A stretch of DNA of 64,000 nt from Trichoplax adhaerens (taxonomy: Eukaryota > Placozoa > Uniplacotomia > Trichoplacea > Trichoplacidae), in assembly GCF_000150275.1 (NCBI RefSeq), contig NW_002060946.1, positions 1,693,454 to 1,757,453 on the forward strand, given 5' to 3'. The notes below the pieces were generated by a model. That model did no database searches. It had not been told where the DNA came from and worked only from the letters and a program-made list of their open reading frames with translations. Shown piece by piece: positions 37,466 through 51,200 of this stretch. Each line of letters opens with the position of its first letter. The stretch's first letter is position 1. Made by a program: the position numbers and the translations under genes.

Positions 37466-40129
37466 GAGTCAGTAAAATGCTGTAGCTGTGTTTATGATTT
37501 GCGTTCACGCTTCATTTTGCCGCCAATCCAATTTGGCTAAAAAAAAGTACGACAGTCCTGTACAGTATTATACTCCGAATAAGCCCAAGGCTCTATACTG
37601 TATACTATAGAGTGCTGGATGGATACGTCAATTCGTCATCTTTTCTCAAGTCAAGTGCAGTAATGCTGATGTAGATCAAGCACAGCAGTCAAACAGTGTT
37701 TTTTTCCCATCATTGAAATACAGCTGCGAGCGTCATTTCTGGTGTTTTAATTGTTTTCGTATTGCTATGAAATCATATGACATGACCATCTGCCTTGAAG
37801 CCATTTTACATCATTATTATTCTTGATTATACCTTTGTGGATATTTGAATATCAATGTTCGCCTTACATTTTAGGATTCAATTCAATCTTTATTCACTAG
37901 TTAAGTTCAATTACTTGTATCTTTCTTACAGCCATAGTAAATCTCGCATTCTCACAGACTAACTTGATTTGACGTTGTATTAGTTTTAAAGACTGTTACA
38001 GGTACAACGATGTTGTAAGTTATTAGACGTACATCAAGTTGTTACATTCATTTCCACTCAACGTTGACGTTGAAAGCTTCATCCCCCCCCCGTCACACAC
38101 GTTACACGTTATACTGTACAACGATCATCCATCTTTTGTATCCGTTAATTACCTATTGATATGTTGATATGCATCACCTGTCGCCACGATCATCATTGGT
38201 GAATTCTTATGCCATGGCGGGCAAATGAATGAATTAAGTAACGATGTTTGATTATACAAATCACTGGAAAATGCAAGAGTAACGCATCATTTTTTAGTGA
38301 AAAAATCGTGATAAATCGCTGTTTAAGATTGCAATTTATTTCCTGACGTTAGACTTGATGAGCAAAAGAATTCTGACACATACGGCAGTACTGTACAACG
38401 TTTTATTTTCTTTAATTTCTACTTTGTAATCAATCTACACTTTACAGTCAAGGTACGTTAAGAACTGCAGTGAAATGGCTTGTCAATGGCGCTATTCGTC
38501 ATTAAAAAGATGTGCGTCAGCCACAAGCTAACATTACGACCACAATTGGAGCGGAAGCCCGTTACCAACTATCGAAATAAGATTCGATAGAAAGGAAGCA
38601 TGCATAAGCCTTAAAATGAGATGAAGCTGAAGGATAAGGCCTCCCGTAATATTAAATCGATTATTGGTATTATTATCGACTTTTACATGGTAATGAGTCC
38701 GTCTGAAATAATCTTGGAGTAATTTAATAAAAAATCATGGACTCGTAACTGATTGCAAGTTTCCCCAAGTAAACGGGTTGATCACAAACTAGATTCACTT
38801 GTGCGTGTTGGATGTATAGTACTGGATATATTTGTTAAGATTGGAGACTAGAAATACAAATTATTCATATTTACAGTACTTACAGTTAATACCAATAATT
38901 ACAGTACAATTCTCATTAAGGGCAATGAATTAATTACACATTATTTAAAATACCATCCACAAACCGTCCGCGTTAAACAGTGTTATTACATTGTGCATTC
39001 TGGCCGCTCCTAATGTACTACACTCATTGTTGTTAAGAATGAATACTACAGATGCAGCAATGACAGCGAAATGTGCATCTATTGTGAATGGTAACTTATC
39101 AAACATCGCAGCTACACCAATTACAGTATGGATTATTTCATATAAGATAGATCAAAACAGTTTCAATTTTATGGTATACGTACATTAGTAGCAATAAATG
39201 ACGATCGATTTCACCAAAAAATCAACCGCCAACTTGCATCAGCACATGAGTCCTAAGGAAATTTTAAATCTTATTTTTGCTTAGCTACTAAAGTGCTGTC
39301 ATATTGTAAATAATCTCTGAAATCTTTTTATCACATTGTATGCGACTATAAATCAACCTGAAAGAGTTAAATAAAAGTATCAGTTGTTTACGTATAAACA
39401 AGATGTAATCTATTTCAAAGTTGTTAAATTTCTATTGGAATAGAAATATTTTATACTTATAGTATTGCCATATCTTTCGTCGACGCGTATAGTAGTAGTA
39501 ACCTAAAAGTACTCGTATTTAGAATATTTAAGAGTAGCCTTACTGTAGTTTGAATGGAAATTCACAGTTATTGTTAAACAACAGTAATAATTTATAACAG
39601 TTTAGTCTCAATTGTGACCACATGAGATGTTTACATCCGGTACACTACAGTAGTCCAATAGTAACACATAGGAAATGTATCGGAGTACGTATATTAGAAT
39701 TTCGTGTTATAGAGATGGCGATCAAAAATGTTTATTTGATAAAAAGTACAAGGAATCTGTATTTTAGTTTTATAAAAAGATAATACACTAAAAATCATAG
39801 ATATTACCAAATTCAGATAAAATGCCCTTGTACTTCTCATTACATTCAAATGTTTAGCCAAAATTTATCAGAAAATATCAATTTATCCGCGGATAAATAC
39901 AACCGCTACTAAATCCTATAATTATAATTTACTGCATACGAGGTCTTCATTGATTAATAATTGCTTTTCATTTCTGTACAATTACTACGGTGTATGAATT
40001 GAGCCATACCATTAAGCAAACACCAACCATAGTATATAACATGGTATAAAGTGCAGTTATCAAGATTGTTATTACCAACAAACAAAGTTGTTTCGATAAG
40101 TTACCTTCAATAATAATATAATAATTATG

Positions 40130-42052
40130 TCATACGATAGTTTGTTTATTAAAGGATATTTTACACCATTCATAAACACCAAAGTAAATACCGCCACCTA
40201 AGCTGATCCAAGTGACACGAGGCACTAGCCCTGAAAATAAGCTATTCAAGACTAAAAATTACTTAAATTGAATTTATTTCTGAAACAGTTCTATCCTATT
40301 ACTATGTTAAAAATACTGATCTTCTAATAAAAGTTACCAAAAAATTAATCATACCCTCTAAATTTCTGCTTTTCCCAAATGTTACGCAGGACCAAAAATG
40401 TATTGCCGCTGGCATCAGCGCTTTTTCTCTAACAAATAATTCGGTATCAATTGGATAATCAGAAATCGTTCCAAATTTAAAATTGTAAGACAAGCATAGT
40501 ACGTATAATCATCTTATATCAACGAATAACCCGGTATAGACATCAATCAATCAATTCTAGCATGTATAACAATCGCCTTCCATATACTCCACCATACCTC
40601 AGCTAGCATGACCCTAGTCTTAAGGACATCCAAGGGAGTTGTTAATGCAGCTGCTAAACCACCTTGTGATTATCATAACAATTCCATTCATCAACATGAG
40701 TAGCCTACTAGTCCATTAACAGTTTTATCGTAAACATACCAGCTAATGATCCACATGCAGCAGACTGCCACGATTCGATTGGTCTGTCTTGATACTTTGA
40801 CCATTTTCTCTAAGCGCATAAAACGTAAATTTGATAATGTAATAAAATTGCTAACAAATTTCCATAAAAAAAGGTCAAAACTTTGGTTAGTGATACCTTC
40901 AAATATTCCCAGACAGGATATTCTATTACGGCAAACGGAATCTACTTTCACAGGCGAATTTTGTACATGTAAAGACCTTTATATTTATCATACGAGTATG
41001 TCGATTAAATTCGAATAAACAATGACTCCTACATCACGGATAATAGTTTTTCCATATCCACGGTAAAATCCTTTTAAACCCTACATTTATAAACATTGAT
41101 TGGATTAGTGAACATAAATTTAAATAATCTTTCAACCCTGAATTATGCAAGAACTAAAGAATACAATATAAGTATACGAACTTCTGTTCTAGCAGTTTCC
41201 TTCCAAAGAACTGCGATATTCCGATTAGTCTCTACTTGAGCACGCTGCTTGATAACTTCGAAAGGATTTCTCACAAAAGATCCGCACTAAAGATTTAAAT
41301 ATAGAGATTCTATTTCTAAGGACTACTACAATATATTGATACTAATAATGTAATATAATTACAGTAAAGTAGAGTAAGCTAGAAGTTGGTCACAAACTTT
41401 GGTTAAATTACTACACGATTTATACATACAGTTTCTCCAACACAAGCACATATCACGTGGATGAATGGCCGATATTCTTCAGGAGCTGTAGGCTCCAGAA
41501 TATTTTTCATCAATTCATACGAGAAAAACATTGCTGCAGCTAGTTAATAGAGAAAGCTGTTAGAAATTTCAGTGTCGAGGTAGACGATGTTTTGATGGTA
41601 AACGTAGACCATGATGATGATGTATGCGTGCAGCAATACCGTATGCCTTACAATTTGAAGACTATTGTACCCAATATCATTCCAACAACTCTACAAATTA
41701 ATCCGCATGAAGTATATATCTCGGATCTCCTTATTTATTTCACTTAAAAGATTTCAAAAAATAAAAATACTAAATACCAGATGGAGCTGAACCAGCAGCC
41801 ATGGAGAAGAAGCCAGAATACACACCACGAAAACCACCAGAACGAATAAATCCAGCGGACGACTGCAATCGTGTTTTAATCGTATCTAAATAATATAGAA
41901 CGGTTTCAATGATTCTTTTATCAGCAAATCGTATATAATTCTGTAATACTGTAGCTGTAAATTTCAAATAGCTATTTGAATTAAATAATCTCAATGTAGG
42001 TACCAATTGGATACAACGCAATGTCAACTGATAGTCCAGCCGCACCACCAGC
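40130..42052 (-). CDS. SLC25A26: Mitochondrial S-adenosylmethionine carrier, first exon not found
   Basis: SLC25A26 exchanges cytosolic S-adenosylmethionine for mitochondrial S-adenosylhomocysteine across the inner membrane. Exons in order of translation: 42004-42052, 41778-41885, 41430-41539, 41182-41286, 41033-41080, 40897-40941, 40740-40809, 40598-40662, 40355-40428, 40130-40241. They join in frame to 261 residues; the human protein has 274. All three carrier signatures are present: P(I)DTIKTRLQ, PFEVIKQRAQ and PLDVLKTRVM. Other matches are AGGAAGLSVDIALYP at the start of the preserved part, ESWQSAACGSLAGG, and GLFSGLVPRV..SLGGGIYFGVYEW near the end. The first preserved exon begins at an acceptor in phase 0, so an upstream exon of about 10-15 codons with the start methionine is missing; it may lie in or beyond the N gap. 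The last exon must use the acceptor before CTTATTTTCAG, not the one after it, to keep frame. Confidence 0.9.
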
Positions 42053-42863
42053 CTAAATGATAAAGAAATCCAATATCGGAGTTACGGACTGTGTATTATG
42101 TATATAAATATATATAGTCCATCGAATCGTTAGGTTAATTGTCAGAATTATTGCATGACAATTATGCATAGCTACAACAATAGCATTCTCTACAACCAAG
42201 TTATACACTTTGTAACTATTCTATCATATGATTTAATAGTTAAATTTACGTATAGTAGACATTATTTTTGTGGTATAGAAAGTAATATTCTAAAGATGAT
42301 ATACCAAAAATGCATGAGTCAGTGGCTGTTTTTGAGGTTTTGGATCCATGCTTGTATATTCGTATTCTGCTAAAGCTATCCATGGACAAAAAAAATGATA
42401 CAGAAGATTAGTTTATACCTTACATCATTAAATAAGTAGCTGCTACCAACTTAAGAATACAGGTTACTTAATATGTATCAAAAAGCATGTGTGCTGAAAG
42501 GACAGGCTATACCCATTCATTTTTAAAGCAACGATTAAAATTCATTTAATATCTATTGTAGGTGCAAGATATGTAATATGAGTGCGTATACGAATATATT
42601 GGCAACTGAACATACGTATACGCATATGAATGTTTATGGAATCAATTCTAAAACAATGGCTATTAAGTTGTTACCGAAAACATATCAATTTTCAAAAATT
42701 CGGTAATATGACAACACATAAATTACACTAATAGTTTGACTTATAAAATGTTCAGGTACAAGAAATGATTTGGATTACAATTTGGTGTTGCCGTTCCAAG
42801 ATTCGACCGGCATACTGTATAGTGTATAGTGAGTATATACTGTCTACACAATATCAAATTGCA

Positions 42864-42913
42864 NNNNNNNNNNNNNNNNNNNNNNNNNNNNNNNNNNNNN
42901 NNNNNNNNNNNNN
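42864..42913. other. Assembly gap, 50 N
   Basis: Fifty unknown bases. The flanks share the words TGCAAATATGAAATGAATT (about 42922 on the right of the gap, and again near 43149), so a local repeat may have caused the break. It lies about 800 bases upstream of the first exon found for SLC25A26. Confidence 0.98.
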
Positions 42914-43984
42914 AGTAGATGTTTGCAAATATGAAATGAATTGTATCTTGCTTCCAGTTATATACTGTAATTATCGTAAATTGGTGATATCCACATCGTT
43001 GTACGAGTATATCATTACTTTACTGTCAATCAGATTATAATTAGAGTCAATAAATAGGACGATATGGAAATGATCCCATGAATGAATAACAAAATCAAAT
43101 TGGCTATGCCATAACATCCGTACTATCGTATTCAATATTGTTTAATGTCTGCAAATATGAAATGAATTTCATCTACTACGTGTTAATAAAAGAGGTAAGT
43201 TAGCAAGGCAAAGGGCACATCAAATATTTGCTCGAAGAAATGAATCTCAACGTGTACAATATAATAATACTACCATTACTTGGTAACAAAATATCAAGGC
43301 ATTTTGGTGCTATTATACATACGTATGCTACTTCAATCACCATCAACTTTAAGTTATTTAGCTGCGAGTGGAAAAGTTTCGTTGACATCAAATATAGATA
43401 GCAAAATATCAGTGATGCTGCTATTTCTCTGCAGGAATCGCCATCTTGATTAAAAACAAGAAAGCAGTAAATAGGCTATAGCTTCTGTAGGCTGAGAGTA
43501 CTGTACTGTATGCTGACGGATAATTAATTATAAAAGTATAGAATTAAACACCTACTAAATGTTCAATTTAATACAAGTTAGCATCGATTGAAAATACAAT
43601 TATTAATTATCCATTCTATTACTGTATTTTATACCCAGAAAGAGTAGGACACTAGTTGAAAGCCTTGAATCACAAGTAGTCGGAGTCAAGACGAGGATTT
43701 ATGCATAACATGCAATAATCACACTGTTTGAAGTGAGATTTTAATGTTAGCACCGTGTCCAATCTACGGTGCTGTATCGCAATCTGTGAATAAAGGATGT
43801 CACGTATGGTGATGACTTCGTCCGACAGTGGACTAAAAATGACTTGGCGCGCGATACTGCCACCAGTAGTAGCCCATTCATTAATTGCCGACCTATCGAA
43901 TTGCATAGCGACTGGAGATTGCTCAACTTACTGAATACTATACTGTTCCAGCTGTCCGTGACCTGTCTATCCGTCTACTGCAAT

Positions 43985-44112
43985 CTGATACAGTCAGTAT
44001 TGTAAATTACCGTAGTATTACTGTACTGTACTGTACTGTATACTACAGTACTGTACAGTACAGTACATTTTACAGTGTACCGTACACTACTGTACAGTAC
44101 TGTACTGTAGAT
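43985..44112. repeat. Fourth GTACTGTACAGTAC cluster
   Basis: A run of CTGTACTGTACTGTA is followed by TACAGTACTGTACAGTACAG and, after a short spacer, ACTGTACAGTACTGTACTGT. Word content matches the clusters at 35.6-37.5 kb although the flanks do not, so the motif and not a larger element is what recurs. Confidence 0.8.
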
Positions 44113-44227
44113 TGCCAAGCACGGAACTAGCTAGCTTGCTCAGGCTTTCTTTTTGCATAACTGCAACTGCAAGAAAGTGTTATTTTAAATTAGTTTTATG
44201 CTTTGGCCTTACTATATTGCGAGCATA

Positions 44228-44560
44228 CTGCACAGTGAAAGACCGGGCCTTGAGTAGATTTTTAACATGTTCAAATATGAGTACCCTGCACTATCCACTA
44301 CAGTGTACCGTAGAGACCCTTAATTAGAGAGCCTCTAAGAGTCTCTAGTGTACAGTATTGCATTGCAAAGGTGACGGTTAGCTGAAGTAAACTTTATTGC
44401 AAACATAGAGATTTCTCGATGAGTGTTCGGTGGAAGAATAAAGCAAGAGCTAGTTCTACCTTGTTGAGGTGAAAGACCGGACCTTAAGTAGACGTAATTT
44501 CATCTTTTTTAACGGGCTCAAATACGCACTATACCCTAGTGGACACTGTACTGTATGCAA
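44228..44560. repeat. Imperfect ~235-bp spaced direct duplication
   Basis: GTGAAAGACCGGGCCTTGAG at 44236 and GTGAAAGACCGGACCTTAAG at 44470 head two similar stretches that both continue with GTTCAAATA/GCTCAAATA and a CACTA..CAGTG/CACTG ending. The open frame at 44469-44723 starts on this GTG and has no family resemblance, so I treat the stretch as a repeat and not a gene. Confidence 0.6.
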
Positions 44561-47500
44561 CAGAGAGCTGAAAAACGACGAGATTGAGATTGATAGCTTG
44601 ACTCAGCTCGAATCGAAAAGGTGTATAATTTCCTTGAAACCCAACCCAACTCTAACCCCTCCTTCGTCAAAAAAGTTTCCAGCACTCGCACGGCCCGAAC
44701 CAACCCCGATTCTTCTTCTATAAGGTTGTAATATCGTAATGTTTTGATAACAGTGAGATTGTACTATCCACGGATCTTCTACTTCTAGAAGTAACCTTAG
44801 TAAGAAATTTGTTTTATCACGTATTGACGTATGAAGGTTAGTATTTAGCTATCCGGCATGCATTCCCTTTCCACTTGCGATAATTTCTGCTCTTCTGCAG
44901 AGATCAATTCATTATTATATCACGGTAAAAAGTACTACTTGTGAGTGGCGATGGTATTTAAACTGATATTATAAATAATTATTATTTAATATTAGAGTTG
45001 AACTACTGTTGCATCCTACGAAATTGAACTCCTTGAAAGTACCATTTGAGAGGCGCAATATGTTAACCTATAAAATAGAATCGTAGATGAAGTGCTTCAT
45101 TATATTACAAAAGAATTGCCTAGAATGATTAATGAATTAAACATTTTCAATTTTGTTTTCGATTTAACACTAAACGTACTCTTGCGACAGTAATTACATC
45201 ACTTCAAATTATAAGAAAGCATTTAAAGAAATAAATAAGCTTTTAATTTTATGCACGTTCATAAGTCATCACAACCATTAAAAATCTCTTTCAGTTCTTG
45301 CAAGTACTCATCGGCTCGTATAGTATATGAAATTTATTAATTTATAATTAATATATCATTGTAGCGGCAATTAACGATCGATAATCTCTTAGTAAAAATC
45401 ACGGATTTTATAATATTTTGCTGATCTAACGAACTATGAAATGGTCTAACCTGAAAGTATATAAACAAAATTGTATTTCAAACGTCGAATCGCAATTACA
45501 ATAAGTTACAAGTAGATTAATAATAACTTGATTTAACAATCGCCATTAGTCTAATCTGCAAATTAATTTTATCCTGATCATTAAACGCATAGCTCTCATT
45601 GTTTATAACATATTGCATCATCATTGACTACATCAATTTCGATTTTGAAATTATTCCTAACTAGGAACTAATAAACTATAGTATCTTCTCTGTGACGCAA
45701 TTACATGTGAGTAGCGCACATCTCTATCAATCATGCGCGTGTAAGCGTTATAGAATTTTGTATTTTATGCAAGGAAATGCATGAAACCTGAATGTAAATA
45801 TAAAGATTTGCTACACCATTCTATATTCCTTGATTGTATAAGACAATATTCTAACAATGCTCCATGACATACCCTAAATGAATTGATCTGCTAATTGTTT
45901 TCCCGCGATTACAATTTGTTGACGATGATTTAGCCCCATGAAGAATACTTTAAACACTGCACTCAATTTGTAAATTTTTTTTAATTAATGGTGAATAACG
46001 CCTATAAAACTAAACTTGATATGCGCAATTACATTTTAAATGCTAGTACTCGCTGCTTACATCGAAATCTACTTAAAAACGAATAAAAGAAATCAATCGC
46101 TAATAGTCTGCGCTTCCTTCCAATTATCAACGTTATGAGATGTTATTTTCGGTTTTAAAAAATCTTACTATCAATGAAAATATCATTGAGCAAGCTAATG
46201 ATTTGTTCACAATCTCGATATAGTATAATTAACACCTCGTCCATTTCTATCATTGTTATTTTCTTTGAAATATTATCGTGAATTGAAATTACAGTTCACA
46301 TTTTTAGGATGCATCATGCAATATTGGTTAAGGCTCCAAAACTGCGTCAAATCATTACCGATGGTGGATATAAATTTAATAAGTTATGAAAGAATGACAC
46401 AATCGAAAAATAATTGGAATTCTCCAATAACAAAGTTAGGTTTGCTGTTAATAACTATGCTAGACTGTACCATGTGATAATTTCAATTTGTAAAAAAGTT
46501 TTACCGTCATACTATTTCGACGATCTAATTCACGTTTTGTGACTGTCATAAATGCAATTAAAGCTATTCAAATAAAATTTTCGAATGGAGGCTGGCCATA
46601 AGACTTTTATTATCATTATGCAAAATAATAACGGTAAAGTTGAATTAATGCCAGTATGGATCATCATTTGAATATCTGCGCTCACTCCAATAACTTTAGA
46701 ACGGTCAAAAATTATAAGCCAATACATTAATGCTCTTTGAAATAGGTTAGCCAATCACTTTTAAAAATTGTCCGATGGATCAATCAAACAAAGCCAACGT
46801 ACTTTATCAATGAGACTATGCAATATGTGGTAGAGTGTCAAACAATATAGTTCGAAATTTTAACCATTATTAACTTTACATCTGCTATGGCACAGTATCG
46901 AATATAGTACATCTAGGAAATAAAATTATTTTGTTTCGATATCTTAATCAATAGCCAATTCTAAGGCAAATAAACCTTTTAAATTTGCCACTACTCAATC
47001 AAAGATTAGAAAAAATCCGATTTTAATTGATTTTAATCACATAGCTCTGCTACAAGATCAGATATACATATAGAATTATTCCTAAAGCTCGTAGAATAGC
47101 CTTCGATTTCAGTGCTTAATATTCTGACGTCGTAAAGGCAAATACGCCTGTAGATCGTAAAAAAAATAGAGACAAAGGTGTTTGTTACAGTAGCGAAAAC
47201 GGCTGGATATCATAAAGGTTTGAAGTGCAAATTACTTACTATTTAAATTTACTGTTATACAAATAATTTCGTTTAGTGATATACGAAGATATGGATTGGA
47301 ATGGAACCGATATAAATTTATCCAGCTTTCTTTTTAAAGAGAAATATACTATTACTACCACCATAAACCAATAAGGCATAGCTTCTATTAGCGTGATTTC
47401 TCTTTCCTAATATCATCTTAATCGATTTTTTTGATTTATTCCAACCAAATAGAATTACACCACAGATGGGATATTTATTTGTTGATATCGATACATTAAC

Positions 47501-48266
47501 ATGCTCTGCTCTCTATGCATATTTTTCTTTGCGTATGAACTTAGCCTTTAGTCTCCTCCCATCGACTACCAAATTTAAAATTGAGTATGAGAAGTATCGT
47601 TACTAATGCGATTAATACTTTCTATCACACTAACTGAATATATAAAAATTGTACAATGACCTCAACTAGCTGTTAGTATTGTTGATGAAACTTAATAACA
47701 ATTTCTTGTACAATAGTACATAAAACAATTCAAAAATAATGAATTGTTATAAAATAAATAATACTTGGCAATGATAGCGGATGAATACTTTGTTCCTATT
47801 CTTATTTTCTGTTTTAGGATCATGCTAATTTTGGAATATCGAACAGCAGACACAATATATTAATAAGAGTCAACAATATAGACAAAGATTATGCTAATGA
47901 TGCTTGTAAAATGAAAAATTAGAAGTTATTACCTTATTAATAACAGTTGCACAGTGATAATTTTTATCACTTACCTTACTAAATCTCTAGATTTAGTATA
48001 TATCGTGCAAACTAGCTAAAACCTAGATGTGTATACTATACGGCTTCTTCCACTCTTCCTAATTTACAACACTTTAGTAAAAATACAATTCTTTAATGAC
48101 AATAAAAGACTTTTAGGCCCGTCATAATATCTTGTAGGTAAGCTCATAGAAGAATTACGCACCTGCTATTTTATATAAACTTTCTATATATCTCCTTGAA
48201 ATCACTTGAAGAGCTGGTAAAGAAAGTTTACTTACTAGTAAATAGTAGTTAAAACAATCATCAGGA

Positions 48267-51200
48267 ATGGATTCATCTGCAGTATTTGAAATTCCTAAGG
48301 GACTGACAAATGCTTTACAAGAATTTACCGTTAGTTTGTTATGCGAAAAGCCAAGTAATATTTACGACTTTGCAGCAAGTTATTTTACCAAACTGTCTAA
48401 GGAGAGGAAGAAATCATTAAACGATGAGATCAGTGATTCAGATGATAGTGAGTATATTACGAATTTTTCCTTTATTCTTTCATCTTCGATATGATCATAT
48501 AGTTTTACCAATTTCTTACTCACACCTTGTACGTAAACGTTATAATTATGCGTTGATATTCGAATTATTTATTTCTCTCACTAATGACGTTTTTTCTTCA
48601 CTGAAATATTGTAACATAACATAAAATACAGTGTAACCAATCATCCTTAATCAAATTTTCTCGATTCTTTTTACCCGATATTAATTAAAAAATTTATATC
48701 AAATGACATCTCCAGTATTGACGATTTTATTCATTCATGGATTTTATTATTTATCATATCAATTTCGAATTTAAATCAACTGACAGTACCACAATTACTT
48801 TGATCACCAATTTTTTTATAAGGGATCATTGATCTACCGTAGTTCAAGTAATAAATAAAACCTCAACAATATTAAAAACAATTACAATAATGAGTTTGAT
48901 GAGGTAATTCATTCTAGTTTCTCTAAGAAATAAATACCCAAGTCTAGTCTACCAATGTATTGATAAGTATACGTAAATCAGATTTTAAAAATGAATGTGG
49001 TAAAAGCTTGTAGCAAGAGTGCACATACAAATTTGTTCTCAATAGTGAGATACAGAATTTTAATGCTTGTTAGAGGTGTGAGAATCTAAAATCACTTTCT
49101 TCCATTTGATTAAGACTAACTTTCATATAGCCAGTTTCTTAAGGTTTATCCATAATTATTGGAGACAAAATACTATGACAATTACAGGTCATTATTTCTC
49201 TCACTAAATGGTTATTCCAGGCTCTTAAAGCCATTACTACTGATCAAGTTGTAAATTAACAGCCAAAAAATTAATTTATCCAATATTAAATTAAATGAAA
49301 TAATAATACCCATCACTCTCTATCGAAGTTTTTAACTTCGAAGTCATCTATAATAAATTTGAACATCGCGATTCAAGCAAAAGATTGACAATGTTTCAGT
49401 TAGGCTATTTCAAATCCTTCTCATCTTGATACTCTTACGAATATTGATATCGAAGATATAGTCATAACTTGCTACAATTAGTCAAGATCATTTTATGAAG
49501 AAACGCGCATATACATCAGGAAATGAAATACACCCAATTAAAATAAACATTATTACCGTATTAAGAAATACGCTATCCACTTTCCCACTATTTTTATCGA
49601 TTTAAAAGGACAAGAAATGAAGATACTGTATTTTCTTATCGTTTCTGTAGAGTAGAGAAAAAAGCCATATAACAAACAAACAGACGAGACTATCAAAGAA
49701 TATCGACACCAATTATGTAATCATTTTCAATCGATTAGTTTTTGTATTTCTAATGGTTAAACTGAGAAAAGATCTTAGACATGGCTAGCCTTAATCATTG
49801 CGAAATTAAAGGCATTTCGGAAGTACCGGTAATTAGCTTTAAATTGATCATATCAATATATAATGGTCGCCAGGCTACTGCTACTCATCACTACCAGCAA
49901 TAAACATATCTATTCCGCTTAGAATAAACTTTAAGGGTACATCACTTGTAAAGCGCTAGTATTAAATTTAACTTTGAAAATAGGAACGATAGTTATTATA
50001 CATAAAACAGGGAACTTATTTATTTTATTAATGCTAAAGCAATTAAGATACAGATCGAGTAGAGGAGGAAAAATGTAAAAATTAGAATAAAATTAAGCCA
50101 AGGACTGCGACAAATTAATAAACTAACAGAGTATTGCTTATCCAGTGCCAGTTTGTGTTTGTATAGAAACTGGCTTTTGAATAAATAGTACGCTGTTTAA
50201 TTACCGTTGTGAACTAAATCTCACCTGTAATTTCTATTTAATTTTCTTATTAAACTATCTGTAAACCAAATTTTTTTATGAAACAGGAGCTTTGTTATCG
50301 TTTATCAAAAAATCGATTTAGTAACTGTTACTGGGAATGTAATTATTTCCTCACGATATTTTAAAATTGATTCTATATTTTAAGTAATCCATAATCAATT
50401 CGTGAAAATTTTATATCTCCTACACCAACAACTTTTCAATTGTATCTATGGATGAAGACGTTATTGTGATTATAGCAAATATTATTGACGATATCTCTAA
50501 AAATATATAATATGTAGAAATCGATATCACCCAATTAAAAGGACGTTGGCGAGAAATTTGTATATTTTATAATTTGATGTTTCAACATACTATTGTTCCA
50601 TTACTTGTTAGTATGATGTTTAAGACGATATTTGACAAGGATTCTCTTTCTTAAATACTTTCATTTTATAATAAGGCGATACAGAAACAGACCGTCATTA
50701 TTATTTCATTTATTTATTTCATACTTATTGGTAACTATGTTATGAAATTTTATTTGTTATACAATGTAATTCATTCCATTTCCTGTTAATGTACAATCCA
50801 ATCGATAAATTAAGTAGCAAGTTACGAGAAACAGATATATTTCGTGTTTGCTACATTTGCATTAAAGTGAAATGGTACCATATTGAATGTGAGCAAATAA
50901 AATGCCCATGTAATACTGCGTATAGTAAATAAATAAACATGAATTATTTAGTTTACTAACTTAAGAGAAATTTAGTTTAGACATTATTAATTAAAAGAAA
51001 GACATCTAGCAAGGAATCAGTACTTGCATTATACACGTACATAATATTCCAATACGTGACTGTAATTAGGAAGCGTATCGTAACTTATCAGCTATTCTAT
51101 GTGATAGCTTGCGAAATAACTGAATAAGATTATCGGGCTAGCTTTGAATATTTATTCTAAAATAACAGAAAATGACTGTACACAAAATTTAGATACTATG

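Larger units (their letters stand above)
35021..40129. other. Gene-poor region between BRPF1 and SLC25A26
   Basis: No gene could be supported in 5.1 kb. The left part should contain the BRPF1 promoter and the right part the 3' untranslated region of SLC25A26. The dominant structure is a set of clusters of GTACTGTACAGTAC-like sequence at about 35.2-35.7, 36.1-36.2 and 37.1-37.5 kb (separate entries). A run of nine C lies near 38083. Open frames such as those at 36514-36708 and 38991-39188 do not begin with ATG and have no family resemblance. Confidence 0.6.
42053..48266. other. Gene-poor region with assembly gap
   Basis: Apart from the unfound first exon of SLC25A26, no gene could be supported in 6.2 kb. 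It includes the N gap, a GTACTGTAC cluster near 44.0 kb and a short imperfect duplication at 44.23 and 44.47 kb. The last part should hold the promoter of the PKA-RII gene that starts at 48267. Confidence 0.55.

Noticed and set aside
41770-42048. 92-codon minus-strand open frame treated as one exon
   Set aside because: It reads through an intron. Splitting it into 42004-42052 and 41778-41885 restores the carrier sequence with proper splice sites.
44469-44723. 84-codon plus-strand open frame starting at GTG
   Set aside because: No ATG and no recognisable domain; it begins on a short direct repeat also found at 44236.
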